Shown: positions 43,457-52,263 of the stretch, one piece after another
How positions within the stretch are numbered: position 1 is the stretch's first letter
Layout of the letters: each line of letters starts with the position of its first letter
DNA from: JAJRPT01 sp965661945
Lineage (GTDB): Bacteria; Bacteroidota; Ignavibacteria; Kapaibacteriales; UBA2268
DNA: 64,000 bases
NCBI GenBank assembly: GCA_965661945.1
Contig: CBFIFP010000003.1
Coordinates: forward strand, 1-64,000
Direction of reading: 5' to 3'
Notes under the pieces: model-generated
What the model saw: only the letters and a program-made list of their open reading frames with translations
What the model was told of the DNA's origin: nothing
Databases searched by the model: none
Made by a program: the position numbers and the translations under genes

Positions 43457-44341
43457 TTACGCATTTTCTAATGCATTTGCACCACCAACTATCTCAAGCA
43501 TTTCAGTTGTAATTGCTGCTTGACGTTCGCGGTTATAGAGTAAGTTTAATTTGTCAGTTAGTTCTTTTGCGTTATTAGTAGCATTGTCCATTGCCATCAT
43601 TCTTGCGGCTTGTTCAGCGGCATTAGACTCTAATAAATACCTCCAAGCAGAAATATTCAATAATTTTGGCAATAATTCATCTAAAATAGAGGCTTTATCT
43701 GGTTCGTATAAATAATCAGTAGCTTGTTTAGATTCTTCATTTTGAGTTGTAGAAATTGGCAAGACTTGATTTAACATTGGTTCTTGTTTTACAACATTTA
43801 TAAATTTGTTAACATATACAAAAACTCTATCAACCTCACCAGTGATATATCTATCTCTAACATTATTTATAATATTTTGAGCAGTAGAATATTCAAGATT
43901 AGCAAATATATCAGGGTATTTAGCAATTACTTCAAATTCTGTTTTAGAAAAATATGAAGTCGCTTTTTTTCCTACAGTAACAATTTTAATCATTACATTA
44001 GGATTTTTAACTAAATATTCATCTTTGATGTATTTATATGCTTCTTTAAAAAGATTTGCATTAAAACTTCCACATAAACCCCTATCAGAACCAATAATCA
44101 CAAATATCGCACTTTTAACTTCATCTCTTGAAGTAGTTAATGGATTAGCGTAATCATCACCCAAACCTTGAACTAAGTTTCCAAGTACCTCGTTAAGTTT
44201 TTCAACATAAGGACGTGCAGATTCAATTGCTAATTGAGCTCTACGTAGTTTTGCAGCAGAAACCATCTTCATTGCGGAGGTGATTTTCGCAGTATTTTTA
44301 ACACTTTTTATTCTATTTCTTATTTCTCTTAGATTTGCCAT
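43457..44341 (-). CDS. atpG: ATP synthase gamma subunit
   Basis: 294 residues. N-terminal ANLREIRNRIKSVKNTAKIT and SAMKMVSAAKLRRAQ form the central rotor helix, GSDRGLCGSFNANLFKEA the conserved middle motif, and RERQAAITTEMLEIVGGANAL the C-terminal helix. It is the rotating shaft of F1. Last gene of the atp block; separated from atpA by hldD. Confidence 0.97.
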   Translation of the reverse strand: MANLREIRNRIKSVKNTAKITSAMKMVSAAKLRRAQLAIESARPYVEKLNEVLGNLVQGLGDDYANPLTTSRDEVKSAIFVIIGSDRGLCGSFNANLFKEAYKYIKDEYLVKNPNVMIKIVTVGKKATSYFSKTEFEVIAKYPDIFANLEYSTAQNIINNVRDRYITGEVDRVFVYVNKFINVVKQEPMLNQVLPISTTQNEESKQATDYLYEPDKASILDELLPKLLNISAWRYLLESNAAEQAARMMAMDNATNNAKELTDKLNLLYNRERQAAITTEMLEIVGGANALENA

Positions 44342-44350
44342 TTGCTCTTT

Positions 44351-45310
44351 TTAAATATATTGCCAATCTTTTACTAAATGATTTTTTATGTAGTCAGTGA
44401 TTGCATCTTCTAATGTCATAAATTTATAATTTGATACTTTCATAAATTTAGACATATCTGCAACTGTATAGTTTTGATATTGTTTAGAGATTTCTTTCGG
44501 CATATCAATAAATTCGATATTTGGTGATTTATCTATTGAATTGAATACAGCATTTGCTAAATCAATCCAAGTTTTGCCTTCACCAGTACCAAGATTAAAA
44601 ATACCTTTGATGTTAGATATATAAAAGTCGTATATAACATTTACAATATCTTTTACATAAATAAAATCTCTAATCTGTCCGCCATCAGAAAATTGTGGTA
44701 CATTTGATCTGAACAAACGTACCCCACCATTTTCTAGTATTTGATTGTATGATTTATAAATCATACTAGCCATATTACCTTTGTGATATTCGTTAGGTCC
44801 AAATACATTAAAAAATTTGTAACCAGTAACTTTCTCAAGATAATTATTATCAATAATCCATCTATCAAAAAGATATTTGGAATATCCATAAGGATTTAGT
44901 GGCTTTAAATTGTCTAAGAACTTATCAGAGAAACCGTCATTACCTAAGCCGTAAGTAGCTGCACTACTTGCATAATGAAATGGTATGTTGTATTCTAATG
45001 CATATTCGCATAATTTAATGGAGTAATTCAAATTATTATGAATTAAGTAATCTACATTTTTTTCTGTAGTAGATGAACATGCTCCAAAATGAAAAATTGC
45101 ATCTATTTGATTATAGTAGTTAGAACTTTCGAATTCATTAAAAAATTCATCTTTATTTATATATTTGATGAAGTTCTTATTTATAAGATTCTTCCATTTT
45201 TCTGATGCACTGATATTATCAACAACGATAATTTCTTTTAAGTTTTCTTGGTTAAGTTTCTCTAAAAAAACAGAACCAATAAATCCAGCGCCACCAGTTA
45301 AAATAATCAT
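44351..45310 (-). CDS. hldD: ADP-L-glycero-D-manno-heptose 6-epimerase HldD inside the atp operon
   Basis: 319 residues, extended SDR fold. NAD site IILTGGAGFIGSVFLEKL, FHFGACSSTTEKN, the YxxxK pair in NPYGYSKYLFD, SSAATYG, FFNVFGPNEYHKGNMASM and IFNLGTGEGKTW match HldD/RfaD closely. It epimerises ADP-heptose for the LPS inner core. Ten bases before atpG and about 13 after atpA, so it is cotranscribed with the ATP synthase genes although unrelated in function. Confidence 0.92.
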   Translation of the reverse strand: MIILTGGAGFIGSVFLEKLNQENLKEIIVVDNISASEKWKNLINKNFIKYINKDEFFNEFESSNYYNQIDAIFHFGACSSTTEKNVDYLIHNNLNYSIKLCEYALEYNIPFHYASSAATYGLGNDGFSDKFLDNLKPLNPYGYSKYLFDRWIIDNNYLEKVTGYKFFNVFGPNEYHKGNMASMIYKSYNQILENGGVRLFRSNVPQFSDGGQIRDFIYVKDIVNVIYDFYISNIKGIFNLGTGEGKTWIDLANAVFNSIDKSPNIEFIDMPKEISKQYQNYTVADMSKFMKVSNYKFMTLEDAITDYIKNHLVKDWQYI

Positions 45311-45322
45311 TTTTTTACTTTA

Positions 45323-46876
45323 TTAATTTAGAGTACGTTTGAATGAGTCAACAAAACCATCAATTACAGATTTAAGCTCAGCATTAATTTCGTCAGTTAA
45401 TTTTTTTTGTAATCTGATTTTTTCAAGTAAACTTTGGTGTTGAGTCTCTAAAAGAGTGAAAAATTCTTCTTCAAATCTTTTTAAAGATTCTACAGGTAAA
45501 TCATCAAGTTTACCAGAAGTTGCAGTTACAATTAAAGCTACTTGCTTTTCAATTGTTATAGGCATAAACTGACCTTGTTTAAGGATTTCAGTAAGACGTA
45601 CACCTCTTGTTAGCTGCTGTTGAGTAGATTTATCTAAATCAGAACCAAATTTAGCAAATGCCTCTAGTTCTCTAAATAAAGCTAATTCAAGTTTAAGCGG
45701 ACCAGCAACTTTTTTCATTGCTCCAATTTGTGCTGCACCACCCACACGAGATACCGAAATACCAACGTTAAGAGCTGGACGCACACCAGAGTTAAATAAG
45801 TTTTGCTCTAAGTAAATCTGACCATCAGTAATTGAAATTACATTAGTTGGGATATACGCAGAAACGTCCCCTGCTTGAGTTTCAATTACAGGAAGAGCAG
45901 TTAAAGAACCAGCGCCTTTTTCATCAGAGAATTTAGCAGCTCTTTCAAGCAATCTTGAGTGAAGATAAAATACATCACCAGGATATGCTTCTCGTCCGGG
46001 AGGTCTTCTAAGAAGAAGAGATACTTGACGATATGCTGCAGCTTGTTTAGATAAATCATCATAAATAATTAAAGCATGTTGTCCGTTATCTCTGAAGTAT
46101 TCACCCATAGAACATCCACAATAAGGAGCTACGAACTGAAGAGGAGCAGGGTCAGATGCATTTGCTGCAACGATTGTGGTATATTCCATTGCACCATATT
46201 TTTCGAGAATTGACTGAACTTGAGCTACAGTAGAACCTTTTTGTCCAATTGCAACATAAACACAAAATACAGGGTCAACACCAGCTGCTTTAGCTTCTTC
46301 AGAGTGAGTATATTTTTGATTAATTATAGTATCAACAGCAACAGCAGTTTTACCAGTTTGTCTATCACCGATGATTAATTCTCTTTGTCCTCTACCAATT
46401 GGAATTAAGGCATCAATTGCTTTAATCCCAGTTTGAAGTGGTTCTGTTACTGGCTGTCTATCGATAACACCAGGTGCTTTTCTTTCGATTGGATAGCTTT
46501 GAGTGGTTTTGATTTCACCTTTACCATCAATTGCCACACCAAGTGGGTTAACAACTCTACCAAGAAGTTCTTTACCAACAGGAACAGAGGCAATTTTTCC
46601 TGTTCTTTTTACAGTATCACCTTCTTTAACGTGCCTGTCATCACCAAAAAGTACAACCCCAACGTTGTCTTCTTCAAGGTTAAGAGCCATTCCCATAATT
46701 CCGTTAGGAAATTCAACAAGTTCGGAAGCCATTACTTTTGTAAGACCATAAACGCGGGCAACCCCATCACCAACTTGTAATACAGTACCAACCTCATAAA
46801 TATCAGCATCACTTTCAAACCCCGATAACTGTCTTCGGAGTATCGCTGAAATTTCATCTGGTTTAACGTCTGCCAT
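45323..46876 (-). CDS. atpA: ATP synthase alpha subunit
   Basis: 517 residues. P-loop GDRQTGKTAVAVDT (about 170), IYDDLSKQAAAYRQVSLLLR, RPPGREAYPGDVFYLHSRLLE and the arginine-finger region SVSRVGGAAQ are all intact. Regulatory, nucleotide-binding subunit of F1. Follows atpH by 23 bp. Confidence 0.98.
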   Translation of the reverse strand: MADVKPDEISAILRRQLSGFESDADIYEVGTVLQVGDGVARVYGLTKVMASELVEFPNGIMGMALNLEEDNVGVVLFGDDRHVKEGDTVKRTGKIASVPVGKELLGRVVNPLGVAIDGKGEIKTTQSYPIERKAPGVIDRQPVTEPLQTGIKAIDALIPIGRGQRELIIGDRQTGKTAVAVDTIINQKYTHSEEAKAAGVDPVFCVYVAIGQKGSTVAQVQSILEKYGAMEYTTIVAANASDPAPLQFVAPYCGCSMGEYFRDNGQHALIIYDDLSKQAAAYRQVSLLLRRPPGREAYPGDVFYLHSRLLERAAKFSDEKGAGSLTALPVIETQAGDVSAYIPTNVISITDGQIYLEQNLFNSGVRPALNVGISVSRVGGAAQIGAMKKVAGPLKLELALFRELEAFAKFGSDLDKSTQQQLTRGVRLTEILKQGQFMPITIEKQVALIVTATSGKLDDLPVESLKRFEEEFFTLLETQHQSLLEKIRLQKKLTDEINAELKSVIDGFVDSFKRTLN

Positions 46877-46899
46877 ATTTAAAACCTTTTTGTTTAATT

Positions 46900-47445
46900 T
46901 TAATTACTATTTGATATTAGAGTTTCTCTAATATTTTCTAATTTTGTACTTATAGAAGCATCATAAACCCAATCGTCAACTTGAATTTTGATACCACCTT
47001 TTAATTTTTTATTGACTTTAAAAGTAGGTATTGTATTTAAATTTAAAGATTTTTTAATTTTGTTGTTAATATTTTCTTTAAATTCATTATCTAATTCAAT
47101 TGCGCTAATGATATCAACTGGGGTCAAATTATTTTGCGTGTTATAAAGCACAAAGTATTGTTCTATGATTTGAGAAACAAAGTTGTCTCTTTTTTTGTTT
47201 ATTAATAACTTTAAAAACTCAAAAGTTAATTTATCTAATTTTCCAAGGAAAATTTCTTCAAAAATAGCAATCTTTTTAGAATAGTTTACAATAGGACTTA
47301 AAACTAAATTTTCTAATTCTTTGGAATTCTCTAAAGCATTTTTAATTAATCTTAAATCATTTAAAACAACATCTAAAATACCTTTTTCAAGAGCAATATC
47401 AAATATTGCAGAGGCATATCTTTTCGCAACTTTTGTGTTAATCAT
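46900..47445 (-). CDS. atpH: ATP synthase delta subunit
   Basis: 181 residues: KVAKRYASAIFDIALEKG at the N-terminus, LINKKRDNFVSQIIEQY in the middle and IQVDDWVYDASISTKLENIR at the C-terminus follow the delta/OSCP pattern. It joins F1 to the peripheral stalk. Starts 8 bp after atpF. Confidence 0.93.
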   Translation of the reverse strand: MINTKVAKRYASAIFDIALEKGILDVVLNDLRLIKNALENSKELENLVLSPIVNYSKKIAIFEEIFLGKLDKLTFEFLKLLINKKRDNFVSQIIEQYFVLYNTQNNLTPVDIISAIELDNEFKENINNKIKKSLNLNTIPTFKVNKKLKGGIKIQVDDWVYDASISTKLENIRETLISNSN

Positions 47446-47453
47446 TATTAATA

Positions 47454-47942
47454 TTAGTTTAGATTAGAAATATATTTATCTATAAGAGATTTATGCTTTT
47501 CAGCATCTAATTTCTCTTCTAAAATTTTTTCTGTAGCCATGATAACTAAATCAGCAACTTCTTTTCTGAGTTCACCCATAGCAAGTTCTTTACTTCTTTC
47601 AATTTCTTTTTTAGCTTCTTCAACTTTCTGGTTTTTAATAACATTTGCTTGTTCTGTAGCATTTTGTATTAATTTTTCTGCTTGAGATTTACCATTAGCT
47701 AGTAAAGTTTGAATTTCTTTTTGAGTATTATCAAGTTTTGCTTGACTCTCAGCTAAAATTTCTTGTGCCTTTTTATTTTGTTGATCTGCACTTTCAATTG
47801 CTTGGTTAATTCCATCTTCTCTTTCTTTCAAAGCTTTTGTTATCGCAGGGAAAGCAAATTTTGAAAGTATTACAAATACAACACCAAATATAATTACAGA
47901 CCAAATAAATAAGCCGGGACTTACATTAATTAAACCTTCCAT
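47454..47942 (-). CDS. atpF: ATP synthase b subunit
   Basis: 162 residues. One N-terminal membrane helix (GLFIWSVIIFGVVFVILSKF, about 10-30), then a long charged helical stalk (ALKEREDGINQAIESADQQN onward). Peripheral stalk. A strong hairpin lies between it and atpE. Confidence 0.94.
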   Translation of the reverse strand: MEGLINVSPGLFIWSVIIFGVVFVILSKFAFPAITKALKEREDGINQAIESADQQNKKAQEILAESQAKLDNTQKEIQTLLANGKSQAEKLIQNATEQANVIKNQKVEEAKKEIERSKELAMGELRKEVADLVIMATEKILEEKLDAEKHKSLIDKYISNLN

Positions 47943-47967
47943 TTTATCCTTTTATACATTTAATCAT

Positions 47968-47998
47968 AGCGTGTTTTGTGAAATTTACAAAACACGCT
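47968..47998 (-). promoter_or_regulatory. Intercistronic hairpin between atpE and atpF
   Basis: Perfect 12-bp stem AGCGTGTTTTGT / ACAAAACACGCT with a 7-base loop and no U-run after it on the minus strand. Not a normal terminator. By position it may stabilise the upstream atpE message or limit read-through, helping to make more c subunit than the downstream subunits. Confidence 0.6.
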
Positions 47999-48012
47999 TT
48001 GAAACATTTAAA

Positions 48013-48240
48013 TTAAGCGTTTGGAGACTGAATAAATAAGAATAACATACAAACGATGATTGCAAAGAATGCAACACCCTCGATTAACGCTGCTGCGATA
48101 ATCATTGTTGTTCTCATATTACCAGCTGCTTCTGGTTGTCTTGCAGAACCTTCTAAAGCGGCTGCTGCTAATTTACCAATTCCTAAACCAGCTCCGATTA
48201 CTGCTAAGCCCGCTCCAATTGCTGCACCTAATAAGCCCAT
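48013..48240 (-). CDS. atpE: ATP synthase c subunit
   Basis: 75 residues, two membrane helices. Gly-rich first helix (AAIGAGLAVIGAGLGIGKLA), polar loop with ARQPEAAGNM, and the ion-carrying Glu54 in AALIEGVAFF. No clear sodium-site signature, so proton transport is likely. Forms the rotor ring. Confidence 0.96.
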   Translation of the reverse strand: MGLLGAAIGAGLAVIGAGLGIGKLAAAALEGSARQPEAAGNMRTTMIIAAALIEGVAFFAIIVCMLFLFIQSPNA

Positions 48241-48284
48241 TTTAAACTCCTTGTTTTTTTTAATTTATTTGTTTTAAAAAATTA

Positions 48285-49253
48285 TTAATGACTATGTACT
48301 TCTTCATGGCTTTCGCCTATTGCTAGGCTAACAAAAATTACTGTTAGCATTGTGAAAATATATGCTTGCAAGAATGCAACAAGTATTTCCAAGAAAAATA
48401 TAAATACAGAGAAACCTATTAAAATAGGTGAGAATGCTACTCCAAATAAGAATATTAGTCCTATAAGGATGTATAAAACTACGTGTCCCGCAACCATGTT
48501 TGCAAACAAACGAACTGTAAGTGCAAACGGCTTAACGAACATCCCCATAATTTCTAGAGGAATCATAAGTGGCGCTAAAAATACGGGCGCTCCACCTAAT
48601 AAGTGATGAAACCAATGACCGATTCCGCTTTGTACCATTGCTACAATATTAATTACAAAAAATGCAATAATGGCTAATGCAAGAGGTAACCCAAGCGAGC
48701 CAGTTGCAGCGTGTCCACCTGGAATCATTCCTAATAAATTCAATATTAAAATAAAGAAGAAAAGAGTTAAAAAATATGGTAAAAGTTTATTTGTTGTCTT
48801 TTCATCTAAATTAGGTCTGACCACTTCTTCTTTTACGAAAAGAACAAGTGATTCAATCATATTTTGAAATCCAGAAGGTGCTTTTTTAAAGTCTTTTTTG
48901 TATTTGCGAGCTACGTTTATAAATCCAACAATTAGTAGGATAGCACCAATAAATTGAAAAGCTACCAAATTTGTTATTGATAGGTCTAAATCTGGAGCAC
49001 TATGATCAGCTGTGCTTACAGGGTGATGATGTTCGAATGTATAGAGACCACTTTGTTCAAGAGAATTTTTGTTCTTAAAGAAATGGAATTGACCATCATC
49101 ATAAAATATGTAAGGAAGAATATCAAAGTGAAAAGTACTATAATTAAACTCATAGTGATCGCCAAGACCACTTAGTAGTTCATTTATTTTTTGACCGGCA
49201 TTTTCAGAACTTTCGTTATTATTTTCAGAGTGAATGTTTTCTTCTTTGCTCAT
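48285..49253 (-). CDS. atpB: ATP synthase a subunit with N-terminal extension
   Basis: 322 residues. The core, from about residue 100, has the essential Arg in LTVRLFANMVAGH and ends in FVSLAIGESHEEVHSH. The first ~95 residues are an extra hydrophilic domain (NNESSENAGQKINELLSGL, HFHFDILPYIFYDD-like region), seen in Bacteroidota a subunits. Proton half-channels of Fo. Confidence 0.94.
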   Translation of the reverse strand: MSKEENIHSENNNESSENAGQKINELLSGLGDHYEFNYSTFHFDILPYIFYDDGQFHFFKNKNSLEQSGLYTFEHHHPVSTADHSAPDLDLSITNLVAFQFIGAILLIVGFINVARKYKKDFKKAPSGFQNMIESLVLFVKEEVVRPNLDEKTTNKLLPYFLTLFFFILILNLLGMIPGGHAATGSLGLPLALAIIAFFVINIVAMVQSGIGHWFHHLLGGAPVFLAPLMIPLEIMGMFVKPFALTVRLFANMVAGHVVLYILIGLIFLFGVAFSPILIGFSVFIFFLEILVAFLQAYIFTMLTVIFVSLAIGESHEEVHSH

Positions 49254-49294
49254 TTTTGTTAAATCTCTAAAATAGTTTTTTAATTTTTGTAAAA

Positions 49295-49582
49295 TTAACG
49301 TTGCAAACTTACGAATTTATTTTTTCTTAAAAAAAATAAAATTTCTAATGTCATAAAAACAATATAGGAAACGAAAAGAGTTATCACAAAAGTAAAAAAC
49401 TCTATTTCCATAAAAATGAATACTAAAAGAGTTGAAATTAATATGAATCCAAAACCAACACCTAATGAAATAAAAAAACCTTTCATTAGGTCTTCTTTCT
49501 TTTTGAAAGTGGCTGACAAAATGAAAATGTTTATCACAAATTTAATCAGTGGAAGAGCTATTCCCAGAATTATTTCTGTCAC
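49295..49582 (-). CDS. AtpI-like small membrane protein
   Basis: 95 residues, three to four membrane segments (IILGIALPLIKFVINIFIL, GFFISLGVGFGFILI, FFTFVITLFVSYIVFM), basic C-terminus. GTG start with AGGAAAA upstream, overlapping atpZ by 41 bp. Its place between atpZ and atpB is that of the ATP synthase I protein, which helps assemble the c ring; the sequence alone is not decisive. Confidence 0.6.
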   Translation of the reverse strand: MTEIILGIALPLIKFVINIFILSATFKKKEDLMKGFFISLGVGFGFILISTLLVFIFMEIEFFTFVITLFVSYIVFMTLEILFFLRKNKFVSLQR

Positions 49583-49814
49583 TTTGTTTTCCTAAATAAT
49601 TAATTTTTACAAACATTCTTACAAACCCTCCTATAACTGAAAACAAAATTAATCCAACTGTAAAAATAGGCGATGTATCAAATTTGCCATCAACCCATAT
49701 ACCCAAAAGCACAAAAAGCAAAACAGAAAAAGCAAACTCAATTCCTAAAGTTAGATAGGGTGATAATTCTTTTAATGCTTTATTTTCTTTCAATTTAGTT
49801 TTCGTTAATAACAA
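49542..49814 (-). CDS. atpZ: AtpZ-like ATP synthase accessory protein
   Basis: 90 residues with two membrane helices and the pattern LGIEFAFSVLLFVLLGIWVDGKFDTSP, shown here only as LGIWVDGKFDTSP, typical of the AtpZ/putative F1Fo subunit family. The first codon is TTG; no ATG is available, and a TAATTTTG promoter-like octamer lies only 5 bp upstream (49819-49826), so the real start may be the TTG seven codons in. First gene of the atp block. Confidence 0.75.
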   Translation of the reverse strand: MLLTKTKLKENKALKELSPYLTLGIEFAFSVLLFVLLGIWVDGKFDTSPIFTVGLILFSVIGGFVRMFVKINYLGKQSDRNNSGNSSSTD

Positions 49815-49864
49815 TTTACAAAATTAAGTAATAAAAGAATAATATCAAAAGATAAGTTATCCAA

Positions 49865-49898
49865 AGAGTATTTTAGTTAGAAGAGTATTTTAGTTAGA
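49865..49898. repeat. 17-bp tandem duplication
   Basis: AGAGTATTTTAGTTAGA twice in succession in the gap upstream of atpZ. Might duplicate part of a regulatory region; no recognised site. Confidence 0.8.
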
Positions 49899-49940
49899 AA
49901 TGTAAAATTGTATCTAAATAAAGAATAAATGTTAACGTAA

Positions 49941-50657
49941 TTAAAAAGCGATTACGTATTTGAGTAGTTCACCCCATTTTGTGAACATCAATAATCTGGC
50001 ACCTAAAACTGTACCAAAGCCAATAAACGATATACCAGCAAACTGTTGGATTCTTGCCATCATTTGTTCTGATAATCTATGTTTGTATCTACTAACCACT
50101 CTCATGAGAATCATAAGCCATATAAAGTTACCAAACCCAAAACCTAAGGCAAATAAAGCTTTTTGTGAGAATATATTTTGGATTAAATCTAACGCAAAAA
50201 TATTAACTGAAAGCCAAGTGAGGGTTCCAAAAAATGATGGGTTTGCTATATTTGTCAATGCTATTGCTACACCTAAAAGAAAAGGTCCTTTGTTTTCAAA
50301 TTTGTGAACAAAGTTATGTTTTTTTGTTTTCACTTTATTTGAGAAATTGCTTTGTTTTGAGTTTTTAATATTAAGTAAGCCAAATATAATTAGAGCTGCT
50401 ACTATTACTATTTGAATAACTAAAACAACAAATGGGTGAGAGTTGGTTATTTCAATAATTTTGTGTGCAATTGTTGATGTTGCAAAAATTGCTACAAAAC
50501 AATATATAAAATCCATTAAAAAATTTGCTAAGGCATATTTGTTACCTGATTTTATTCCTGTAATCAGACCGTATTTTATAGCAGTAACCCCAACAGGACC
50601 TGGAGGTAGTGCTAGTATTAAACCTGCTAATGTTCCAGTTAATAAAGCAGTTATCAA
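49941..50657 (-). CDS. LysE/RhtB-family exporter
   Basis: 238 residues, about six membrane segments. The N-terminal LAGLILALPPGPVGVTAIKY is the LysE-family signature, normally used for export of amino acids or similar metabolites. The start is a TTG with GGTGA upstream; an in-frame TGA lies just before, so no longer start is possible. Single gene in its region. Confidence 0.8.
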   Translation of the reverse strand: MITALLTGTLAGLILALPPGPVGVTAIKYGLITGIKSGNKYALANFLMDFIYCFVAIFATSTIAHKIIEITNSHPFVVLVIQIVIVAALIIFGLLNIKNSKQSNFSNKVKTKKHNFVHKFENKGPFLLGVAIALTNIANPSFFGTLTWLSVNIFALDLIQNIFSQKALFALGFGFGNFIWLMILMRVVSRYKHRLSEQMMARIQQFAGISFIGFGTVLGARLLMFTKWGELLKYVIAF

Positions 50658-50862
50658 AAATCACCATTAGTTTGTGGACAATATTTTTTGTAACTTTTCT
50701 CAAAGTGTCAGATTTTTAACACACAAATTAACGGATATTTATTTGAAATTCCAAATATCAATCAAAAAAATAATAAAATTTTACACAAAGTTTTCCACAC
50801 AATTATGTATTAGTTTATTTACAAAGTAAGAAATTTAGAATATTTGAATTTTTGAAGATAGA
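50658..50862. other. Gap with DnaA-box-like motifs
   Basis: TTGTCCACA (minus, 50673-50681), TTTTACACA (50779-50787) and TTTTCCACA (50791-50799) resemble the DnaA box TTATNCACA in 130 AT-rich bases. No gene seen. Weak evidence; both flanking genes point the same way. Confidence 0.25.
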
Positions 50863-51312
50863 TTATTTTTTAGGATTTAAATTGGGTTCGTATTTCTGAA
50901 AACTATAATTTATAACATAAAATAGTGAATCTATTTTTTTAGTATCACAAATAAAATATTTTATGTACTCATATTCTATTTTTACTTTTATTATATCATT
51001 ATCTAGTTTTTCTTCTGTTATAGATGTTACATTATTCAATAATTTTATTCTATTGCTAAGCATTGGAAGATTATCGAATAAATCTAATTTATCAGCTGCT
51101 TTATATTTATGACCACTGGGAGTAGCGAAAAAGTCGGATGCAGCATATATATTATCATTTTCAAGTTCAGATTTTAATAACAAGACTGTACCTGTTGGGT
51201 TATTTCTTGAAACTATAATAGTTTTAACCTCAGAGGGTTTTTGCCCTATGACTATAAGTTCACAGGAATTTAGAGTAATTAATAAAAATAATATTATAAA
51301 TATATTTTTCAT
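50863..51312 (-). CDS. Small lipoprotein, function unknown
   Basis: 149 residues. Lipobox LNSC (Cys17) after a hydrophobic signal MKNIFIILFLLIT. The mature part (ASDFFATPSGHKYKAADKLD, then KVKIEYEYIKYFICD) suggests a small alpha/beta domain such as those of DUF4878-type lipoproteins, but I cannot assign it. Overlaps the alpha/beta hydrolase gene by 4 bp (ATGA), so both are made from one message. Confidence 0.6.
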   Translation of the reverse strand: MKNIFIILFLLITLNSCELIVIGQKPSEVKTIIVSRNNPTGTVLLLKSELENDNIYAASDFFATPSGHKYKAADKLDLFDNLPMLSNRIKLLNNVTSITEEKLDNDIIKVKIEYEYIKYFICDTKKIDSLFYVINYSFQKYEPNLNPKK

Positions 51313-52154
51313 TTATTAATAAATTTCATTGTTTTTTCGATTGCATTTTCTAAACTAACATTAGTATTATCAAACTTATGACTAACACCAAATGTATGAT
51401 TGCATTTTTCTATATAAAGATGTTCTAAATTATTGGAATTTATAGCTTTGCTTACTAGTATCTCTGCTTCATTTAGTTTTACAGTGAAATCTAATTTACC
51501 ATGAATAATACAAATTGGTATTTTTAACTCAGAAATAATCTTTCTTAGGTCTATTCTCTTAGAATTTCTTTCTTTATCTTCAAGATACTCTACATCTAAA
51601 TAAAGAGTTTGCCCAGAATGAGATTCTTTAAATTCAATATATCCTTTTTCTCTCCATTGGTTTTTTTGTCTTTGAGTGTTCCTATCAGTCTTTGATATTG
51701 TTCCCCAAAGTATTATTTTTGAGATTAATGGATTTTCAAAGGCAGTTATCATTGAGCATGCACCACCCAAAGAATGTCCTATTAAATTTATCTCTCCATT
51801 CCAATTGTCTTTTAGATTATTATAAATAACGGAATTTTGGTTTTGTAGTTCATTTAATAATATACTTATATCTTTGAGCTGTTGGCTAACAGTGTTAATT
51901 CTAAATATGTCAATATCATAAAGCATTTTATCTTCATCAACAATACCGTTCAAAGAAAAATCTAAATTTATAGTTGGTCCACAATTATTAGCGAGTTTTT
52001 CAGAGAGATATGGAATAAAACCCCAATTTCTATATGCTTTAAATCCATGTAATACTATGTTTAAGGGTTTGTTTTTATTTTCTTTTATTAATCTTAAATC
52101 AAACTTTAAAGGAAGACTAAGATTATTAGAAATTTCGAAATATGTTTTTTCCAT
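51309..52154 (-). CDS. Alpha/beta hydrolase (serine esterase/acyl hydrolase type)
   Basis: 281 residues. Nucleophile elbow GHSLGGA with Ser in INLIGHSLGGACSMI, oxyanion region IVLHGFKAYRNWG, acid candidate Asp in IHGKLDFTVKL, and His in KCNHTFG. No signal peptide, so cytosolic. Substrate unknown. The minus-strand octamer TAATTTTG ends only 4 bases before the ATG, which would make the message nearly leaderless. Confidence 0.82.
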   Translation of the reverse strand: MEKTYFEISNNLSLPLKFDLRLIKENKNKPLNIVLHGFKAYRNWGFIPYLSEKLANNCGPTINLDFSLNGIVDEDKMLYDIDIFRINTVSQQLKDISILLNELQNQNSVIYNNLKDNWNGEINLIGHSLGGACSMITAFENPLISKIILWGTISKTDRNTQRQKNQWREKGYIEFKESHSGQTLYLDVEYLEDKERNSKRIDLRKIISELKIPICIIHGKLDFTVKLNEAEILVSKAINSNNLEHLYIEKCNHTFGVSHKFDNTNVSLENAIEKTMKFINK

Positions 52155-52263
52155 AAGGCAAAATTAAGAAAAAAAGTGATTTTATTTGGGTAATTTAGAT
52201 ATACTGTTGAAAGATAATTGAATCTTTAGGAATTTAGACTTGTATAAATCATTATTAAAATTT

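Noticed and set aside
46433..46780. Plus-strand frames of 82-115 codons opposite atpA
   Set aside because: Antisense shadows of a highly conserved gene, with implausible composition.
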